35,416 nucleotides of DNA, taken from a virus. The DNA lies in IMG/VR virus record IMGVR_UViG_3300043449_000169, positions 1-35,416 of that record; one strand, written 5' to 3'. The position numbers and the translations under genes were made by a program. Position 1 is the stretch's first letter; every line of letters starts with the position of its first letter. Positions 5,695 through 12,773 of this stretch are shown here, in pieces. The notes beneath the pieces are model-generated. The model searched no databases, was not told where the DNA came from, and saw nothing but the letters and a program-made list of their open reading frames with translations.

Positions 5695-6673
5695 TATTAA
5701 TCCTATTACCAATCCACTTCATTACAGGTACAGCCATAGAGTTACCCAACGCTTTATAGCGTGTGCTGTCACTTGATGTAGGTATGTTAGTGTAGTTATC
5801 TGGAAAACCTTGGAGTCTTTCACATTCAATAGGAGTTAACCTACGAACTCGCATATCAGCAAATAGTTGTTGATCCTGTATTGTGCTAATTGTAAATGCT
5901 TTTTCTTCGCTCCCCAAATAACCTTTACCACCACCAGCACAACCGCCTCTCACTTTAAAGCAAATAGATTTTGCTCCCTTATAATCAGTTGCAGTTAAAC
6001 TTGGAAAAGTCTTTAAATTTTCATTGCTAAACATTCTGACATTTCTTTCATCTAAAGCTACGCATTCTTCAATGCTGCTATTAGCATTGCTGGAATCTTT
6101 TTGTTGTGTTTTTTTGCTCGGTTTAATATCCCTGCACAAGCCCTCTGACTCAAAAAGTACTTTGGCTGCACTTCGCCAATTTCCAAGACATCCGACAACA
6201 AACACACGTCTGCGTCTTTGTGGCACTCCGAAATGTTGAGCGTCAAGAACTCTGTAGGCGAACCCATACCCGAGTTGAGCCAACCCTTGAAGTAAGGCTG
6301 CAAAGTCATTTCCTCCGTTGCTAGAGAGTACTCCGGATACGTTTTCCCATAAAATCCATTTGGGTTTAAAGTGGTCAGCCATTGCGAGGTAGGTAAGCAT
6401 GAGGTTTCCACGAGGGTCTGCCAAACCTTTTCTAAGTCCGGCAACGGAAAATGACTGGCAAGGTGTTCCTCCGACCAAAAGGTTGACTGGTTCATTTATA
6501 TTCCACTCCTTAAATTTTGTCATGTCACCGTAATTAGTAACATTTGGGTAATGATGTTTTAGCAATTGACTTGGAAACTTCTCAATCTCTGAATAGCCTA
6601 CTGCATTCCATCCCATGTCATGCCAAGCTACTGTTGCTGCTTCTATTCCACTACATACGCTTAAATAGTTCAT
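5687..6673 (-). CDS. DNA cytosine-5 methyltransferase
   Basis: Transfers a methyl group from SAM to C5 of cytosine in DNA. All main family motifs are present in order in 328 residues: motif I SVCSGIEAATVAW, motif IV GGTPCQSFSVAG with the catalytic Cys, motif VI ENVSGV, motif VIII QRRRRVFVVG, a variable target-recognition region, and motif X ALGNSMAVPV. No cognate restriction enzyme is next to it, so protection of phage DNA from host restriction is the likely role. The start overlaps the ninB stop by one base (TAATG). Confidence 0.95.
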   Translation of the reverse strand: MNYLSVCSGIEAATVAWHDMGWNAVGYSEIEKFPSQLLKHHYPNVTNYGDMTKFKEWNINEPVNLLVGGTPCQSFSVAGLRKGLADPRGNLMLTYLAMADHFKPKWILWENVSGVLSSNGGNDFAALLQGLAQLGYGFAYRVLDAQHFGVPQRRRRVFVVGCLGNWRSAAKVLFESEGLCRDIKPSKKTQQKDSSNANSSIEECVALDERNVRMFSNENLKTFPSLTATDYKGAKSICFKVRGGCAGGGKGYLGSEEKAFTISTIQDQQLFADMRVRRLTPIECERLQGFPDNYTNIPTSSDSTRYKALGNSMAVPVMKWIGNRINNV

Positions 6674-7041
6674 TATATGTTCTCATTAAACACAAAGCCG
6701 ATACTTCCAGCCCATATTTCAACATGACGTTGATAATCAGCCATCTCTGCCGTTGACAGTTTAGTCGTACTCTTGATGACCTCAATTGATTCGCCATTTA
6801 CGGTAGTCTGGCTGCGTAGAAACTTCCATCCCATAAGTTCATGTACTTTATCTGGTGACTCGCCAATATACTCGCCAAGCGCACCATACAACTTCCATAA
6901 TCTAGAGTTCTGCTCTAGGTTACGTGTGTGTGACTTGATCGTTACGTTAGCTACATAACCCTGCGATAAATCTAATGCCTTAATTTTTTCAAACAAGTAA
7001 GGCAAGTTACTGCTGCTAATGTTAAATTGTTTAATTTCCAT
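6673..7041 (-). CDS. ninB: NinB recombination protein
   Basis: A 122-residue single-strand DNA-binding recombination mediator (Orf/NinB family). Visible family features are RNLEQNSRLWKLYGALGEYI, SPDKVHELMGWKFLR and STAEMADYQRHVEIWA. In lambda, NinB assists annealing-based recombination; here it would work with Erf and SSB encoded at 13-14.5 kb. It overlaps the gene above by 11 bases. Confidence 0.88.
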   Translation of the reverse strand: MEIKQFNISSSNLPYLFEKIKALDLSQGYVANVTIKSHTRNLEQNSRLWKLYGALGEYIGESPDKVHELMGWKFLRSQTTVNGESIEVIKSTTKLSTAEMADYQRHVEIWAGSIGFVFNENI

Positions 7042-7225
7042 TCTTGAATAAGTCCTTTATTTTTTGTCTTGACTCTGTAGAAGTCTTAACTTTCACCGTT
7101 TCTATTGTTGAGTCTTTCTTTATTTCACCAGTTATTACCCTAGTGCCATCAGTTGCACGAAATTTACCTGTAAATCCAGCAGCCTTCATGCGTTTAATCC
7201 ATTCATTACATGAAATCATAGTCAT
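7031..7225 (-). CDS. Hypothetical protein
   Basis: 64 residues from an ATG that forms an ATGA overlap with the stop of the preceding gene; a second ATG two codons later is equally possible. The longer start at 7273 would add 16 residues inside the preceding gene and has no support. The N-terminus is NEWIKRMKAAGFTGKFRATD, the rest is Lys/Thr/Glu-rich with alternating hydrophobic residues. No family was recognised. Confidence 0.6.
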   Translation of the reverse strand: MTMISCNEWIKRMKAAGFTGKFRATDGTRVITGEIKKDSTIETVKVKTSTESRQKIKDLFKNGN

Positions 7226-7557
7226 AAACTTAATACTTTTTTTGTTTCTGTAATAAGTGTTTCGCTTTCGCAAAATGTATTCTCACCGTATTGCAGCCAT
7301 CTTGTTAGCCACTCTTTCATTGTCTTGGTGGTTTGCTTTTCAACATCAAGCATAGCCCATGCTGCTTTAGAGTTTTCTGTCATGCAATGCAACTCACGAT
7401 GTGTGACTAATAATTTTTCAATCAATTTTTCTTTGGACAATGTGTCGTAAATACTTAATCGTTTGCCTCTACAAAATGAACATTCCATCTTGTGGTCTGG
7501 ATTGTATGTTGAGCAAGAAAATCCTTCTATTCCGCAGTATTCACATTTCAAAATCAA
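7222..7557 (-). CDS. Hypothetical zinc-ribbon protein (TTG start)
   Basis: 111 residues. The N-terminus has two CxxC pairs, CEYCG and CSFCRG, about 20 residues apart, forming a probable zinc ribbon. The remainder is helical. The start codon is TTG, overlapping the preceding stop as TTGA; an AAGGAG ribosome binding site 5 bases upstream supports it, and no ATG occurs before the first CxxC. Function unknown. Confidence 0.65.
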   Translation of the reverse strand: MILKCEYCGIEGFSCSTYNPDHKMECSFCRGKRLSIYDTLSKEKLIEKLLVTHRELHCMTENSKAAWAMLDVEKQTTKTMKEWLTRWLQYGENTFCESETLITETKKVLSL

Positions 7558-8150
7558 ATCAACTCCTTCTGTGGTTTTTCACCAGTTAGTTCATTCAATA
7601 CAGCTTCAAGCATATGGTCATATTTGCTTATGCCAGATCCATCAATAGAATCTGCAAGACCAATCCATTGTGAAACCCTTTGCGCTGTATTTACCCTACC
7701 TACATGAACCCATTTATCTAACATCTTTGCTGCTTTGCAAGCATTTCTAGCTTCATCTGAAATTTTGAAGGCATCAGAGCCACCAACAAATACAGCATCA
7801 ACTCTATTCCAATCAATTGCAAAGTCACCTATGCCATCTTGTAAAACCAAAGCAACTGGCAAAGGATTAATAACATCATAAAACTGGTCAAACAATTCTA
7901 GTGTTCGTCTTGCATCACCAACAATGTCTGGAGAGCAAACAAACTTTGGGTATTCATTTTCTTTTGCTTCAGCTACTAATCTTAGCCATGTTTTTTTGTT
8001 AAATTTACTAAAACAGCCATTATCTAATCCGTAAACTTTACCGCTTAAAGCGTAAGCTGTTAGCGGTGTTCTTAATTGACCAAAATTATAGTTATAGCGT
8101 TTAGCATAATCTTCAATTTTAGCCGGTGAGCAATCAAGCATTATTTTCAC
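7554..8150 (-). CDS. DpdA-like protein (TGT-related, DNA deazapurine type)
   Basis: 198 residues starting at GTG (an ATG three codons in is an alternative). Motifs include SGKVYGLDNGCFSKF, PKFVCSPDIVGDARRTLELF, PVALVLQDG, DAVFVGGSDAFKIS and KWVHVGRVNTAQRV, with DSIDGSGISKYDH near the end. The GGS, VHVGRVN and SIDG blocks resemble proteins annotated as DpdA family, relatives of tRNA-guanine transglycosylase that insert 7-deazaguanine bases into DNA. This copy is shorter than classical DpdA, and no preQ0 synthesis genes are present, so host preQ0 would be needed. The assignment is from memory of the motif pattern. Confidence 0.5.
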   Translation of the reverse strand: MKIMLDCSPAKIEDYAKRYNYNFGQLRTPLTAYALSGKVYGLDNGCFSKFNKKTWLRLVAEAKENEYPKFVCSPDIVGDARRTLELFDQFYDVINPLPVALVLQDGIGDFAIDWNRVDAVFVGGSDAFKISDEARNACKAAKMLDKWVHVGRVNTAQRVSQWIGLADSIDGSGISKYDHMLEAVLNELTGEKPQKELI

Positions 8151-8310
8151 TAAACACAGCCTTTACTAAAATATCCATGTAAGCAGGAATCGTAAACTTG
8201 CCGGACTCGTACTTGGCAATGCTGTCCCTAGTCTTAAACAACTTAGTGCCAAACTCTTTCTGTGATAATCCTGTTTTACTACGTAGTTCTTTTAACTCTG
8301 TGTGTGTCAT
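8134..8310 (-). CDS. Mini XRE-family transcription regulator
   Basis: 58 residues, almost only a helix-turn-helix: ELKELRSKTGLSQKEFGTKL, then FKTRDSIAKYESGKFTIP. The SQKEFG, IAKYESG pattern is that of Cro/CI (XRE) domains. No dimerisation or cleavage domain is present, so it is Cro-like rather than a cleavable repressor. It has its own promoter and overlaps the start of the DpdA-like gene by 17 bases. It may control that operon, itself, or the palindromes around pqqA (inference). Confidence 0.8.
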   Translation of the reverse strand: MTHTELKELRSKTGLSQKEFGTKLFKTRDSIAKYESGKFTIPAYMDILVKAVFSENNA

Positions 8311-8339
8311 TAATAACCCTTTCTGTCGTTGATAGAATT

Positions 8340-8369
8340 ATTATATATCACGTTGTATAAAATATGCAA
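8340..8369 (-). promoter_or_regulatory. Promoter of XRE regulator gene
   Basis: Minus-strand TTGCAT, 18 bases, perfect TATAAT. The -35 matches only 3 of 6, but TTGCAT/TTGCGT also recurs in the two plus-strand promoter units. The spacer holds an imperfect inverted repeat (TTATA...TATAA), a possible autoregulatory operator. Confidence 0.45.
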
Positions 8370-8372
8370 GAA

Positions 8373-9092
8373 CTATTCAAATAACCTTTCTTGTGCAGCC
8401 TCTAGTTTAATTCTTTCAATTGACTGCTCAAAATAGTCACTATTTAATTCACATCCAATAAAAGTTCTTTTTAAATTTTCAGAAGCTATTGCTGTTGTTC
8501 CACTTCCAGAAAAAGGGTCAAAGATAATTTTTGCATCTTTAAAACACAATATTAAACTTTCAACCATTTTTACAGGAAATGCTCTGGTATGAAATTTATT
8601 TGTCCCTTCTGATTGCCATTCATCTTTGTAAAACAAATCATGGTGATTAATTTCGTTGAACAATTTAGTTTCTTTATTTTTTGTCATCCAATAAATTCTT
8701 TCTGTCATTGGATAAAATCTTATCTTGTCAAAATTTTGACTTCCATTGAACCAAACCAACTCTTGTTTAACTATTAATTTTGATTTTAATATCCACTCAT
8801 AAGGTGTAATTTGACACCCGTCTTTTATTCTATTTTTATGATTATAAAAAATGCTGCCATTTTCATTTAACAATCTATAACACTCGTTTAATACATTTAT
8901 TTGCCATTCTTGATATTCTTTTTCTGGCATATTGTCTTCATAAGGATTATGTCTTTTATTCCCAGTATGATGCGAATTGCCTAAATTATATGGAGGACTT
9001 GTTATAATTAAATCAACTGAATTATCTGGCAATGACTTCATATAATCCATGCAATCCATATTGTGTATTGTTGCTTTACCTATCGTTATCAT
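8373..9092 (-). CDS. DNA N4-cytosine/N6-adenine methyltransferase
   Basis: A SAM-dependent amino-methyltransferase of 239 residues from the ATG that follows AAAGGA. Motif IV (TSPPYNLG) precedes motif I (FDPFSGSGTT), the beta-class order. TSPPY is usual for N4-cytosine enzymes, but some adenine enzymes share it, so the base is undecided. No restriction endonuclease is adjacent. It is more AT-rich than the surrounding genes, suggesting recent transfer. It probably protects phage DNA. Confidence 0.9.
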   Translation of the reverse strand: MITIGKATIHNMDCMDYMKSLPDNSVDLIITSPPYNLGNSHHTGNKRHNPYEDNMPEKEYQEWQINVLNECYRLLNENGSIFYNHKNRIKDGCQITPYEWILKSKLIVKQELVWFNGSQNFDKIRFYPMTERIYWMTKNKETKLFNEINHHDLFYKDEWQSEGTNKFHTRAFPVKMVESLILCFKDAKIIFDPFSGSGTTAIASENLKRTFIGCELNSDYFEQSIERIKLEAAQERLFE

Positions 9093-9249
9093 TTTTAATC
9101 CTTTGTTTGGCTTCTTCCAATGTGTCGTAATAACCAATATTTTTGTTCATTTTGCTAAGACCGTACTTAACTCCGGTAGGTAAGAAGTATTTGGCTATAG
9201 TCCATGCACCAGAACTAATGTGGTATTTGTCTTGTTCTGTCCACTTCAT
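9076..9249 (-). CDS. Hypothetical small protein
   Basis: 57 residues from the second in-frame ATG, one base after the upstream stop. It reads MKWTEQDKYHISSGAWTIAK, later KYGLSKMNKNIGYYDTLEEA. The pattern W-(T)-x...GYYDTLEEAKQ resembles a small beta-strand domain ending in a helix, as in many short phage proteins. Unknown function. It overlaps the methylase start by 17 bases. Confidence 0.6.
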   Translation of the reverse strand: MKWTEQDKYHISSGAWTIAKYFLPTGVKYGLSKMNKNIGYYDTLEEAKQRIKNDNDR

Positions 9250-9250
9250 A

Positions 9251-10081
9251 TTAATCACCACAGAAACATTCTATTGAGTCATCATCTAGCAATGATAACT
9301 GACTAGCATTGTTTTTTATTAATTGTGAATAACTTGGTCTATCTATTCTAAATAACGCTCCAGTTCCAGGACCGCTAATATCAAATGCTAACTTTTCCAT
9401 GTTTGCCCACCAAATTGCTTTTTCTGGATTCATTTGAATAATAGATTTAATCTTTCCTTCAGCTTTTAAATAACATAAATCACAATTACCTAATGGCGTA
9501 ACTCCATTAATGTTAGGTAACTTAAGATCAAACTTTTGCTGTTTCCAAAAATTACCAACAATCTCTTTTGTTACTTCATCATTAGCTAATGGGCAAACTG
9601 GTTTTTCTCCTTTGCTGTCACCCTTTAATCTTATGGCTCGGTGCATTTCATCAGCTCTTATGCCAACAAACGATTGCCATTCTGTCCATCCAGTAGATTT
9701 AATGTATCTTGATACGGCTCTAATCTTTAATTCTGCTGTGCAAGATTTATTTCTAGGATTAGGAACTATTCCACGCTTTCTAATTAAAGCCTCAAAAGGC
9801 TCACCATTACGACTAGCTGTTGTGTAATCAACGACCGCAAACTTAATCTCTGCATCACGATACTCAAGCCATACAATAGGTACATTCCAATTTATAGAGC
9901 AATCATGCACAAACTTTAATGTGGCTTCTTCTTCTTTTCCTGTGTTAGCAAAACAAACAATGGCTTCTGAAGGCAATTTACCGCCATGAGCTTCCAATAC
10001 TTTCCACAACATATAGGCTGATGTTCTGCCACCACTAAAACTGATTATTGTTGGCTCTGTAATAAAATATGGATTACGCAT
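9251..10081 (-). CDS. PAPS-reductase-like PP-loop protein
   Basis: 276 residues of the adenine nucleotide alpha-hydrolase superfamily. The PP-loop SGGRTSAYM is at residues 16-24, followed by VCFANTGKEE and IVWLEYRDAE. Cysteines occur in NKSCTAELK, GNCDLCYLK and the terminal ECFCG, and may bind a cluster as in DndC-type relatives. Phage members are often annotated as phosphoadenosine phosphosulfate reductase, but sulfate reduction is unlikely. A role in nucleic-acid modification next to the methylases and DpdA-like gene is an inference. It overlaps the upstream gene by 8 bases. Confidence 0.8.
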   Translation of the reverse strand: MRNPYFITEPTIISFSGGRTSAYMLWKVLEAHGGKLPSEAIVCFANTGKEEEATLKFVHDCSINWNVPIVWLEYRDAEIKFAVVDYTTASRNGEPFEALIRKRGIVPNPRNKSCTAELKIRAVSRYIKSTGWTEWQSFVGIRADEMHRAIRLKGDSKGEKPVCPLANDEVTKEIVGNFWKQQKFDLKLPNINGVTPLGNCDLCYLKAEGKIKSIIQMNPEKAIWWANMEKLAFDISGPGTGALFRIDRPSYSQLIKNNASQLSLLDDDSIECFCGD

Positions 10082-10544
10082 AATTTTCCCCTAGCACTTC
10101 TCTTGCAGCAGTAACTGAAGTTTCCGGAAAGTTTTGTGGATTTTTTAAAATACGTTTAGCCCAGGCATGGTAGTCTGTTTTTGGTTTTAATCGCTCATGT
10201 ACATATAAAGCCAACTTATCAGCGTGAGCCTTATTGCTTTCATGGTCTACTGGTGCAGGTAGTGCCTTAAAGTCTTGTATGTTACTTGTTACGCAATGCT
10301 TTAAAAACTCATCGCAATTAGGTGCATATTGGTATTTGGCTTCTAATCCAGCTTTAATACGCTCTGCACTAATGCCGGCAAGTTCTGATGACCAAGTAGC
10401 CTTTGCGTTTGCAATACCAACATCTTCACCAGCATCGTTAACTTGACCTATCTTGAACTTATCAAAAAAGTTATTACCAAAACGACCATGTAGTCGCATA
10501 AAAATACGTTCAACCCATTCTGCTGGCAAATTAAAATTCTGCAT
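10074..10544 (-). CDS. Helicase-loader-like replication protein (lambda P type)
   Basis: 156 residues from an ATG preceded by GGAG. Features are LPAEWVERIFMRLHGRFGNN, a central LAGISAERIKAGLEAKYQ, then APNCDEFLKHC. This W...L...I..GL...(P)..EF...C pattern resembles lambda P-like replication proteins, which recruit the host DnaB helicase to the origin. It directly follows the replication initiation gene with a 14-base overlap, the O-P order of lambdoid phages. The similarity is moderate. Confidence 0.6.
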   Translation of the reverse strand: MQNFNLPAEWVERIFMRLHGRFGNNFFDKFKIGQVNDAGEDVGIANAKATWSSELAGISAERIKAGLEAKYQYAPNCDEFLKHCVTSNIQDFKALPAPVDHESNKAHADKLALYVHERLKPKTDYHAWAKRILKNPQNFPETSVTAAREVLGENYA

Positions 10545-11289
10545 GATTATCTCCAACTAATTTTATGTGAGCAGTTTGTTCTGCAATGTACTGTGGTTTA
10601 AATACTGATAGTGCTGCATTTAATGTTGATGCTTGCTTATCTATACGTCTAGCCTCTTGCCTTCTTACCCAATTGCGCCATGTAGCAAACCAATCTGTCT
10701 TAACTGCAGCAGAACCACTTTTGCTAATCCAATAGTCTTTGAATGTATCAGCTACAGATTGAACATTAAGTTCTGGTCGTTCTGTTTGGCAGAATTTTAT
10801 ATATTCTTCAGGTATTACCCAGTCTTGTGAAAGGCGAGAGCCTTTAGTAGTTTCTTTCTTTTCTTTCTTATCTATTCTAATCTCTTCTGTTCTCTTCTCT
10901 TCTCTTACCTCGGACATTCTAGGGACACTATCGGGAGTTACAAGTGAGGCTGATAACCTCTTGTTATCTCTAATAATTTGTTGCGTGTACTCATCAGCTC
11001 TAGTTGCCATCTTTAAACAGGTAATAATTCCCTTTGTATTTTCAAATAAGCCAATTTCAACCATAAATGTCATAATGTGCTGCACTAATTCTGTGCTTAA
11101 TTTAAAATCATCAGCAATTAATTCAGCATCATGTTCTAGTTCAAAAGTTAGATTATGCTTTTCAACATTGCGAGCTATTAACTCTAAGCAATACCAATAT
11201 ATGCCGTAGCCTTGTGCGCCATACTTTAATCTTAGTTTTTTTAACTTAGCATCATTACTTGCGTCTGAATCGTGTTTAAACCATTTCAT
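10531..11289 (-). CDS. Replication initiation protein (DUF4373-like)
   Basis: 252 residues from the ATG behind GGAG. The N-terminal domain, MKWFKHDSDASNDAKLKKLR, then YGAQGYGIYWYCLELIAR, matches the DUF4373-type winged helix of phage and plasmid initiators. The linker is highly charged (REEKRTEEIRIDKKEKKE). The C-terminal part, ADTFKDYWISKSGSAAVKTD and FATWRNWVRRQE, resembles DnaT/O-type C-terminal segments. It likely binds the phage origin and hands over to the downstream loader. It is preceded by an unusual leader with alternative hairpins. Confidence 0.75.
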   Translation of the reverse strand: MKWFKHDSDASNDAKLKKLRLKYGAQGYGIYWYCLELIARNVEKHNLTFELEHDAELIADDFKLSTELVQHIMTFMVEIGLFENTKGIITCLKMATRADEYTQQIIRDNKRLSASLVTPDSVPRMSEVREEKRTEEIRIDKKEKKETTKGSRLSQDWVIPEEYIKFCQTERPELNVQSVADTFKDYWISKSGSAAVKTDWFATWRNWVRRQEARRIDKQASTLNAALSVFKPQYIAEQTAHIKLVGDNHAEF

Positions 11290-11297
11290 TTGTTTTC

Positions 11298-11403
11298 TCC
11301 AAAAAAAAACCTTAGACAACACTCTCATCTTTTTTAGGGATGTTGACGGACTGGCGGATACCAGCAGAGTGTTGACTAAGGTTTATCCGATGTTCACCGT
11401 CAA
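11298..11403 (-). promoter_or_regulatory. Attenuator-like leader upstream of replication genes
   Basis: On the minus strand, arms at 11366-11384 and 11307-11325 form a 19-position helix with a single mismatch. It closes a 40-base loop and runs into nine Us immediately before the GGAG ribosome binding site of the replication gene. Two other helices, TTGACGG/CCGTCAA (11397-11403 with 11343-11349) and CGGATA/TATCCG (11384-11389 with 11355-11360), cross the first in order and cannot form with it except as a pseudoknot. This is the layout of a terminator/antiterminator switch. It could instead be an origin structure or the terminator of the VRR-NUC transcript. Confidence 0.55.
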
Positions 11404-11422
11404 GTGATAGCGTTACTTTAAA

Positions 11423-11782
11423 CTAACTTTTACCTTCTTGCAAGTAATTTGTTATTGCAGTTTTAGCTTCTTCAAAACCAAAGCATACAACCGGCAAGTA
11501 GTTCATTGAATTAGCTGCTGCCATAAACTCTTTCTGGCTATCTGACACTTTTCCAGACTTTGCCTTCATCTCAATAAACATTCCGTGATACTTACTATTA
11601 GGAATCATTAAGAATAGGTCGCTGACTCCGGCAAGCACTCCTTCTGCCTTTAAATTGACTGCCGTAACTATGTGCCGTGATCCACCGTTAGGAATTGCCC
11701 ATAGGTGATACTTGTATTGCTTGTATTGCATTCTGAACCAGGTGATTAGCATGACCTGCTCTTGATGTTCTGATACTTTCAT
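11423..11782 (-). CDS. VRR-NUC domain nuclease
   Basis: A 119-residue stand-alone VRR-NUC (PD-D/EXK superfamily) protein. Visible motifs are SEHQEQVMLITWFRMQY with the first Glu, AIPNGGSRH, LAGVSDLFLM with the catalytic Asp, and FIEMKAKSGKVSDSQKEF with the E-x-K core. Such phage enzymes are thought to process branched or replicating DNA. It is the first minus-strand gene after the divergent promoter region. Confidence 0.93.
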   Translation of the reverse strand: MKVSEHQEQVMLITWFRMQYKQYKYHLWAIPNGGSRHIVTAVNLKAEGVLAGVSDLFLMIPNSKYHGMFIEMKAKSGKVSDSQKEFMAAANSMNYLPVVCFGFEEAKTAITNYLQEGKS

Positions 11783-11797
11783 AATTATTTTTACTTT

Positions 11798-11895
11798 ATG
11801 TATAAAAAAGTATTGCGTTATTAAATTCTATGAATTAATATTATACATCAGTTAATAAAAAACAACTGACTTAATAGAAATTATGGAGAAATAAA
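11798..11895 (+). promoter_or_regulatory. Promoter-leader unit, copy A
   Basis: Holds TTGCGT (11813-11818), 17 bases, TAATAT (11836-11841), then a hairpin TCAGTT/AACTGA (11848-11853 with 11864-11869, 10-base loop), the shared TTAATAGAAA and a GGAG ribosome binding site. It is about 80 percent identical over its first 52 bases to copy B at 12336-12434. The opposite strand has a perfect TATAAT (11840-11845), so the same DNA may also drive the VRR-NUC gene divergently. Confidence 0.6.
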
Positions 11896-12336
11896 ATGGC
11901 AAAAAAATTAAAATTTAATTGTGAATGTTGTGGTGCTGAATTTACTAGGTACGAATCACTATGTATATCTAGAGGAGGAGTAGCAAGATATTGTAATCCA
12001 GATTGCCAAACAAAACATATGAAAAAAGAAAATTCAACATCTTGGAAGGGTGGAGAATATATTTCTAAAGAATCTGGAGATGTTCTTGTTCTTATTGAAA
12101 GTAAAGATACAAAAAATAATAAAAACAATATTTATAGGGCATTAAAGAGAATTGTTGCTGAGAATGCACTTGGTCGTAAATTACATAGGTCAGAATGTGT
12201 TATTCATGTTGATGGAAATAAATTAAATAATGATGTTAGTAATTTGTTTATATGTGGAATTGGTTTAACTAGAAGCATTTTTGCATATAAAACACAACCA
12301 TTACCAATTAAAGGTAATTTAGATACATATAAATAA
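11896..12336 (+). CDS. HNH endonuclease with N-terminal zinc finger
   Basis: 146 residues, rich in Lys and Asn and more AT-rich than its neighbours. The N-terminus has CECCGAEF and later RYCNPDCQTKH, a four-Cys zinc finger. The C-terminal half has HRSECVIHVDGNKLNNDVSN, then LFICG, an HNH-type core (family pattern V-x-H-x-DGNKLNND-x-x-NL). It probably acts as a mobile homing endonuclease. It sits between two copies of the same promoter-leader unit, as if its insertion duplicated or brought along the leader. Confidence 0.75.
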   Translation: MAKKLKFNCECCGAEFTRYESLCISRGGVARYCNPDCQTKHMKKENSTSWKGGEYISKESGDVLVLIESKDTKNNKNNIYRALKRIVAENALGRKLHRSECVIHVDGNKLNNDVSNLFICGIGLTRSIFAYKTQPLPIKGNLDTYK

Positions 12337-12434
12337 TGTATAAATAATACTTGCATTATTAATTTAGATGGATTAATATTACACATCGCAGCAACAAAGC
12401 GATTAATTTAATAGAAACGGTAAGGAGAAATATA
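12336..12434 (+). promoter_or_regulatory. Promoter-leader unit, copy B
   Basis: TTGCAT (12351-12356), 17 bases, TAATAT (12374-12379), then a hairpin ATCGC/GCGAT (12385-12389 with 12399-12403, 9-base loop), TTAATAGAAA and an AAGGAG ribosome binding site. The hairpin lies where copy A has one but with an unrelated stem sequence, so the fold rather than the sequence appears conserved. It drives the small-gene, Erf and SSB run. Confidence 0.6.
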
Positions 12435-12773
12435 ATGGACTATAACGCAGATTGGTACCCAGGTTGCACTAACGATCCAGATTGGCAAGACCGTGGCAAT
12501 CATAATGACAATACAGAAGAGCGTATTTATGACCACATCACAGAAACATATCAAAAATCAGCAGACGATGTATTTTCAATCGTATTAGATTACGCTGACC
12601 AGCAAGCTATTGCTCAGACTCTCAAAGCAATGGTTATTGCATACGACAATTCCTTAAACGCAGGTAGAAAAGTAGACCGTGAGCAGAGCGCACAAGATTT
12701 CGTTGTGTTTGCCAAATCATTTGCTAACGTATGTATATCTGCTATTGAAAAAGAGGCAGAACAAAATGCGTGA
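12435..12773 (+). CDS. Hypothetical acidic protein
   Basis: 112 residues, first gene of the plus-strand early block. It starts MDYNADWYPGCTNDPDWQ; the central and C-terminal parts are helical (SADDVFSIVLDYADQQAIAQ and TLKAMVIAYDN). It is acidic overall. No family was recognised; position suggests an early-expressed host-takeover or DNA-metabolism role (inference). AAGGAG precedes the ATG. Confidence 0.75.
   Translation: MDYNADWYPGCTNDPDWQDRGNHNDNTEERIYDHITETYQKSADDVFSIVLDYADQQAIAQTLKAMVIAYDNSLNAGRKVDREQSAQDFVVFAKSFANVCISAIEKEAEQNA

Noticed and set aside
6058-6495. 145-codon minus-strand frame within the cytosine methyltransferase
   Set aside because: It overlaps the methyltransferase completely in another frame; the latter has all catalytic motifs.
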